This document shows, piece by piece, positions 59,001 through 64,000 of a stretch of 64,000 nucleotides of DNA. The translations under genes and the position numbers were made by a program. Origin of the DNA: Calendula officinalis (Eukaryota > Streptophyta > Magnoliopsida > Asterales > Asteraceae). Location of the stretch: positions 77,308,929 through 77,372,928 of the forward strand of contig OY970826.1 in assembly GCA_963853835.1 (NCBI GenBank), read 5' to 3'. The notes beneath the pieces were generated by a model that saw only the letters and a list, made by a program, of their open reading frames with translations, ran no database searches and was not told the origin of the DNA. Within the stretch, counting starts at the first letter, position 1, and each line of letters begins with the position of its first letter.

Positions 59001-59466
59001 GATGATCTTTTTCAAATTTAACGTCTGGAAGACCAGATACATGTCCATCTTTCACCAACTTATTGATGGTTTTGAAGTTAAGATGAGAGAGGCGACGGTG
59101 CCATAACCAAGATTCATCTGACGATGCTGTTGACATTAAGCATACTTCTTCAAGTGGAACTACGTCATTTAGATTGATAGTAAACAGATTTGTCTCTCGA
59201 GTTCCAGTAAGAAGTTCTTTACCATCATATGTACGAACAGCACATTTCTTTGTACGAAAATTAACTTCTAATGTTTTATCGCAAAATTGACCGATACTAA
59301 AAAGATTATGAGCGAGATCTTCAACATAGGTCACATTTTGGATGATTAAATTGTGTCGAATGATATCTCCAATACCCATAATAGCAGCTAAATGGTCATT
59401 ACCAAACCTAACAGTACCCAAATATTTGTCTCTAAAATTTGTTAATAAATTCTTATTTCCGGTCAT
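56023..59466 (-). pseudogene. Copia-2 pol (PR-IN-RT-RNaseH), broken
   Basis: Protease DSGCSRHMTG lies at about 59460. GAG-pre-integrase WHRRLSHLNF follows, then the integrase core (HMDLCGP, IRTNNGTEF, QQNGVVERRNR; the second Asp position reads Asn). A spacer with Pro/Ser-rich text leads to reverse transcriptase (WIFKNKKDENG, YQMDVKLHF) and YVDDIIFGSTN near 56945. RNase H has FSDADHAGC, STAEAEYVAA and QLADLFTK. The frame breaks near 58340, 58150, 57930, 57205 (a stop after KLHF) and 57030, and by TGA at about 56535. The Asn in the integrase triad is a further inactivating change. Confidence 0.87.
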
Positions 59467-59602
59467 GTGTCTTGAACAACCAGAATCAAGATACCATAAA
59501 TTCTACATAAAATAATTAAAACAAAAAGGTACCCAATCAGATATGGGTCCTATACGATTAGTAAAACATGTTTTACGAAGAATTAGTCGATATGATTTGA
59601 AT

Positions 59603-61453
59603 TTAGAGATTTGGAGAACTGCAAGGAGGCAGCTCTGAATGTGTTAATTTGATAGACCATTTAAAAGATTTTTCTGGAGAATGTAAAATCCAGTTTGAAT
59701 GTTCATTTTTGATCCATGTATATTTAACAAATTTGGATTGCTTTTGAGAGGAAGTCGAAGAACCGGATTTTGATGATTTAGTTGGAGTCACAACACGATA
59801 AAATGATTTTGTTGATTTAGGTGTAGAAACCACACGATATACTGAATTTGTCGATTTGGGTGTATAAACGGATTGTGGTTTAGATGCGGATGTTGAAGAG
59901 TTTGGTGAAGAAACTACATGATTAACTGATTTTGGAGATTTATTTGAACTACACGATAAATAGATTTTGAAGGATTAGGAGAAGAACGTGTAGGTGAAGA
60001 TGTGTTAGATCGAGCGAGCATTGTTTTGCAAGGTTCTGGATAACAAGTTGTACATGAATGAATGATTGAACCATTTTTATGAAGAACATCATGTCGTCGA
60101 CCACAAGGAGCATCTTTTCTAACAAAATATCGTGTATCATATTGAGAAATTGGTGTATTAGTTTTTCTATCAAAATAAACCTTTTTGCCAGTTTTATCTG
60201 TTTTAACAATCAAATTAACACCATTCACAGCGAAATTAACAGGACGATAAATTGCTGAATCATAGACAATTCCATAACGTGTAGCAGGAGAAATAAATGT
60301 TGTTGAGTTATTACATTTATTAGAATTTGAAAAAGAAGAAGCTAAAAACGAGGAAGATCTAGACTTCTTAAGCTCATTTGACTTAAGCATACTAGACTTA
60401 GACGACTTAGACTTCGGAGACTGCTCAACTTCTTTCATCCTGTCTTGTATTGGCGTCTTAAGCTTGGAATTTAAATTTTTATCTGAAAAAATTTAAAACA
60501 GTGGAATTAGCATTTCTTTTTGAAATAATGGAATTAGCATTTCTTTTTAAAATAGTTGGAATTTTAGGAGTAGAGAAATTTTCATTGACAGATGTTGGCT
60601 TTGGAGAAGCACTTGGATTGGAAACTGATTTTAATTCCACAATTTTATCTTTTAAATTATGAATTTTTGATTGTAAGGCGGATTTTTCATTGTCAAATGC
60701 CTTATGAGTTTCATCTATTTCAGTTTCCAGCTGGCAGATTTTCTTTTCAAGAATAAGAGAGGGTATATAAATCTTGCGTGTTACTTTTTGTTGAAGCACA
60801 GCATTACCCTTTATCTCAAATTCTTCTGGTGTAATAATTGGAAAATAATCATCATTTTTAAAATTTGCCTTTTTAGATTCATATGTTTTATTTAATTCAT
60901 TATAATTGAAACTAATTTGTGCATTCTCCGTTTTAGCTATGTTAAACGCTTCAATTTCTTCTTCCTCATCTGTCATGCGAAGGAAACTCTGCCAAACATC
61001 AACATGTATGTATTTGGAATCATATTGGAATCATACAGTGTTGGAAGCACATTACAAGCCATCTTCAGATATTCAGGATTGTTAGCCCCAGACCTTCTCG
61101 TGAATTGAAATATTTGAAATCTTTAGGCTTCTTCAAGTGAATAGTTGAATTTTATCATTTTGAAGTTGATGTATAACATTCTGTTTGCTATTTAATTCTC
61201 GTGATGTTTGAATGTCATTTTCATGAAGGGTTTCTGATAATTCTTTTATTTGTGTGTTTAAAGATTTAAATTGATTCTCATTATCATCAGATTCTTTTTG
61301 TTTACGTTCCAACCAATTTTTAGTGATTTGATATTCATTCCATGTTTCAATGTATAACTTGTAATATTTATCATTGTCTGCTTTAGATGTGGAACTTTGT
61401 GTGCTTTTAAGATTGGTTATTTCAATATCTTTTTCAGAAATAGTTTGAGACAA
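59603..61453 (-). pseudogene. Copia-2 gag C-terminal region, fragmented
   Basis: Three main pieces in changing frames: a Glu/Lys/Asn-rich coiled coil (61133-61453), a second coiled-coil stretch (60479-60976, QLETEIDETHKAF), and a Ser-rich stretch (59914-60438) with PCGRRHDVLHKNG and CTTCYPEPC, which may be a remnant metal-binding motif. A last piece (59603-59833) leads towards the protease. Stops and frame changes occur between all pieces. The long coiled-coil gag extension is like that of Copia-1. Confidence 0.7.
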
Positions 61454-63003
61454 ATGTTGAATATCAGTCTCATATTTAACATCAATTCTGATATTTGATT
61501 TTGTAACGTCAGATTCTTTTTCTCAAAATTTTTATTTTGTTTAATAATATGAACAAGTTGTGTATTATGATCAACAATTTGTTCATTTTCGTTTTCTAAA
61601 TCAGCTAAACTTTGTTGGAGTATAGTATTTAATTCTTTTTCATTCAAAAGGTTCTGTTTTAAAGAATCAATTTCAGAAATCTGGTATGTTGCGAAACAAT
61701 TTTCAGAATCAATTAAATGTGGAGAATGAGACAAGAAAGAATTAATTACCTCTATTTCTTTGTTGGCATCTTCATTTAAACGTTCAGAAATCTCAGCATT
61801 TTCACGTGCCATAAAGCATAGATTTGCTGAATGTTCTTCATCCTCAGGCTCTGAGTCTTCCATCCATTGAAGATCTTCTGCTAATAATACCTTGCCTGAC
61901 TCAATCTGCTTGGCCATTAACATCTTGCGTTTAAAGTATTCAGAATCCCGAACTTTAGGTTTCTTACAGTCTCGGGAGAAATGACCAGGAAGTCCACAGT
62001 TATAACATTTCTTTGTAGGATCCAAAGGTGTGATTGTGGGTTTGTCAGATATGTTTGAAGCAGATGGTGCAGACTTGAAAGTGGATGAAGATCTCTGATT
62101 GTTGTTTGTTGGAGTTGAGTAATACTTTTTCTCATATCTTGAGATGAAAGACATAGCTTGCAATAGTTGTTCCAATTCATTCTCCATTTCTTCTTTTGTA
62201 TCTTTTACAGGTTCTTCTGATTTTTCTTTCATTTTACCAGATGAAGTAGACTGGTATTGTCTTGTAAGAAGAGCAAGACTATCAAGAGTGTTTGCATTTT
62301 CTTGTTCAGTTTTGACTATGTCTTTCACCATTGGAGCATTTTGAAGTAAATACTCATACAGTTCATGCACATCAATTGAGCTCAGATCTTTATGTTGCAT
62401 GGCACTGTTTCCAAACGTGGCCCACTATGGAAGAAGACTGTTGATGAACTTTATGTTGATCTCAAGATTTTCCTTCTTCAAATTATTCCTTCTAAGTTCA
62501 TTCAATAAATTGCAATACCGATGATATGTGCTCTCTAATTCTTCCCCGGTGGAAGCTTTAAATGATTGGTATGCGTTCAAAGTGGTCACCATTTTGGCTT
62601 TATTTCCTAAAACTGTGCCTTCCATTTGTTTTCTAATTTCATCCCATATCTCTTTACCGGTTTCCAAACTGTCTAAACTGTTATAAATCTCATTTGGTAA
62701 ACTCTGAAGAACGAATGAAAAAGATTGGAGATCTGCTTTAGCTCGTTGTTTTTGTTGAGCATTATATCGAGCTTGAGGAAGTGGAGTTCGACCTCCAAGA
62801 ACTGGTGGAGTTGCATTTGGTGCAGCTATTACATCTTCGTAAAATACCGCGACACCATTTTCTAGTGAGTCAAGAATATCAGTTGTCAGTTCTTGATTTT
62901 TGATAAAGTGGAAGAATCGTTTCTTCCACTGTGCGTATTCACCTCGGTATAAAACCGGAGGTTTGAGATCGGTCCCGATAGAAAGAGCATCTCTTGACGT
63001 CAT
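61417..63003 (-). pseudogene. Copia-2 gag N-terminal half, one stop
   Basis: Starts MTSRDALSIGTDLKPP at 63003. The capsid-like region has the Copia gag phrases YAQWKKRFFHFI, SLETGKEIWDEI and ELESTYHRYCNLLNEL. TAG at 62425-62427 interrupts the frame, which continues unchanged to a CX2CX4HX4C zinc knuckle (CYNCGLPGHFSRDC near 61990) and a coiled coil. The frame shifts near 61480. Confidence 0.87.
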
Positions 63004-64000
63004 TTTAAAATTTGTACAAATATTGTTTGCGTTTTTCGGATTAGGATTTGAAGAAATTTAAATTTCTCGTGTTGTGGGCTTAAAATTGAATTTACGTTCT
63101 TGGATTGTATTGTCAAAAGGTTGTATTGGGCTTAAAATGGGTTAATTGAATTGAACTTAAAAAGTTGAAATTGGTTTTGGGCTACTAAAATTTGTTTTTG
63201 GGCTACAATTTGATCGAACACCGAATTAAGATGCGTCACTTGATTGGGTTGAATTAATCAACACTTGATTGGGCTGAAAATTTAGAATTGGATTTAAAAT
63301 TTGGGCCGAAAAACTGTATTGGGCTTAATCTGTTTTGGACGGGATTTAGAATTTGACCACGAGTAGCAGGAAGTCCGAACAAGATTGAGATGATTCTTGC
63401 AAGTCGGAATCGATGGTTGATACAAATTAAGAATCGATTATAGAGAATAGAGAATCGAAAGTCTTCAAATCGGAAACATCAAATAGAAATCAATTCACGG
63501 TCTTGATTTTGCAGAATCAAAAACAGGTTACGAACTCTTTGATTAACCGATTCTGATCGACCTTCAAGATTGAATTGGATTAATTAACCGAATCGATTTT
63601 GCAGAATAAGATTCTGATCAAATCCGGTTCTGATTGAAGACGAGATTGATTGATTTTTTGATTGAAAACGTTTGTAATACTTCTCAAATTAGAGCCGAAG
63701 ATCGAAGAACTCTTTGATATTTGTTGATACTGAAGAAGCTAAATCGATTATGCCAATCGATTCTTGATTTGATCGCAGGAATGATAATGATCTTTGATTC
63801 TTGATTTAATTGTTTGTTTATGACGATTTGATAGTCGAACTATGTAGCCGAACTTAGGATCGAACACAATTTCTGCCGAAGTGTGCACAGAATTAAAGTT
63901 TGGGCCGAACTTAGTGGGCCGAACTTCAACTGTTCGGGCCGAACTTCAAAACTGGGCCGAACTTCTATCTGTGACCGGGCCGAACTTGGGCCGAAGAACT
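63004..64000 (-). other. Copia-2 leader with TTGGGC and GGGCCGAACTT repeats
   Basis: Non-coding leader upstream of gag. Plus-strand TTGGGCTTAAAAT-type words recur at 63065-63330. GGGCCGAACTT occurs five times plus partial copies between 63845 and the edge. No primer site or LTR is reached. Confidence 0.7.

Larger units (their letters stand above)
48707..64000 (-). mobile_element. Sirevirus-like Copia element 2, interrupted, 5' end outside window
   Basis: Minus-strand Copia. The 3' LTR is at 48707-50760, preceded on the minus strand by the purine tract AAAGGGGAGAT (50761-50771). Then come a long 3' region, RNase H, RT, integrase, protease and gag (start 63003), and about 1 kb of leader to the edge. 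The 5' LTR and primer site are not reached. Two solo LTRs have inserted: one in the 3' LTR and one in the 3' region. All ORFs contain several stops and frameshifts, more than in the 24.8-kb Copia, so it is older. Confidence 0.88.

Overview
This is plant nuclear DNA. The genes have introns with GT-AG borders, the intergenic DNA is AT-rich, and TATA boxes, LTR retrotransposons and MITEs are abundant. The host genes (ABCG3, NRT2, a DnaJ-type zinc-finger gene) are those of a flowering plant. The extra reading frame in the largest retrotransposon resembles a protein family I know mainly from daisy-family (Asteraceae) genomes, so an Asteraceae eudicot is the best guess, not proven. Nothing bacterial, no CRISPR array and no RNA gene was seen.

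Layout. 1-4.6 kb: an ABCG3-type half-size ABC transporter on the minus strand, ten coding exons visible, with its 3' end beyond the left edge. 5.2-7.7 kb: small repeats (a Stowaway MITE, two SINE-like pieces, a hAT-like MITE, a Harbinger-type MITE). 8.3-10.9 kb: a plus-strand DnaJ-type zinc-finger gene split in its seventh codon by a 2.0-kb PIF/Harbinger element that carries only a Myb/trihelix-like ORF. 11.2-13.1 kb: a second Harbinger element carrying only a transposase. 16.1-18.3 kb: a high-affinity nitrate transporter (NRT2) on the minus strand. 19.3-23.7 kb: a three-level nest, with a chromodomain Gypsy element inside a solo Copia LTR inside a Harbinger-type MITE. 24.8-36.3 kb: a complete 11.45-kb Sirevirus-like Copia element with 623-bp LTRs, an exact AGCGC target duplication and a long third ORF after pol. 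37.2-39.2 kb: a second NRT2 on the plus strand, nearly identical in its exons to the first. 41-45 kb: MITEs, foldback repeats and a diverged local duplication. 45.1-48.1 kb: a third Harbinger element whose ends match the 11.2-kb one, but which carries the Myb-like ORF and has itself received an LTR-like insert. 48.3-48.6 kb: a TRIM. 48.7 kb to the right edge: a second, decayed Sirevirus-like Copia on the minus strand, interrupted by two solo LTRs.

How it fits together. The functional content is small: ABCG3 and a head-to-head NRT2 pair whose roughly 19-kb spacer is mostly inserted retrotransposons. Everything else is transposons at different stages of decay. The Harbinger system is split: transposase and DNA-binding partner sit on different elements with matching ends.

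The most unusual signal is that several LTR elements each carry their own dense cluster of a short DNA motif. In the 11.45-kb Copia this is TACTACTGRT, repeated in the U3 part of the LTRs, in the spacer after pol, and inside the gag, pol and third-ORF reading frames in both orientations. An independent LTR-like sequence at 47 kb has a TACTGAY cluster upstream of its own TATA box. The Gypsy leader repeats TGAACAGTA, the second Copia leader repeats GGGCCGAACTT, and the two solo LTRs carry clustered CpG-rich palindromes. All boundaries were read by eye, with no database search.
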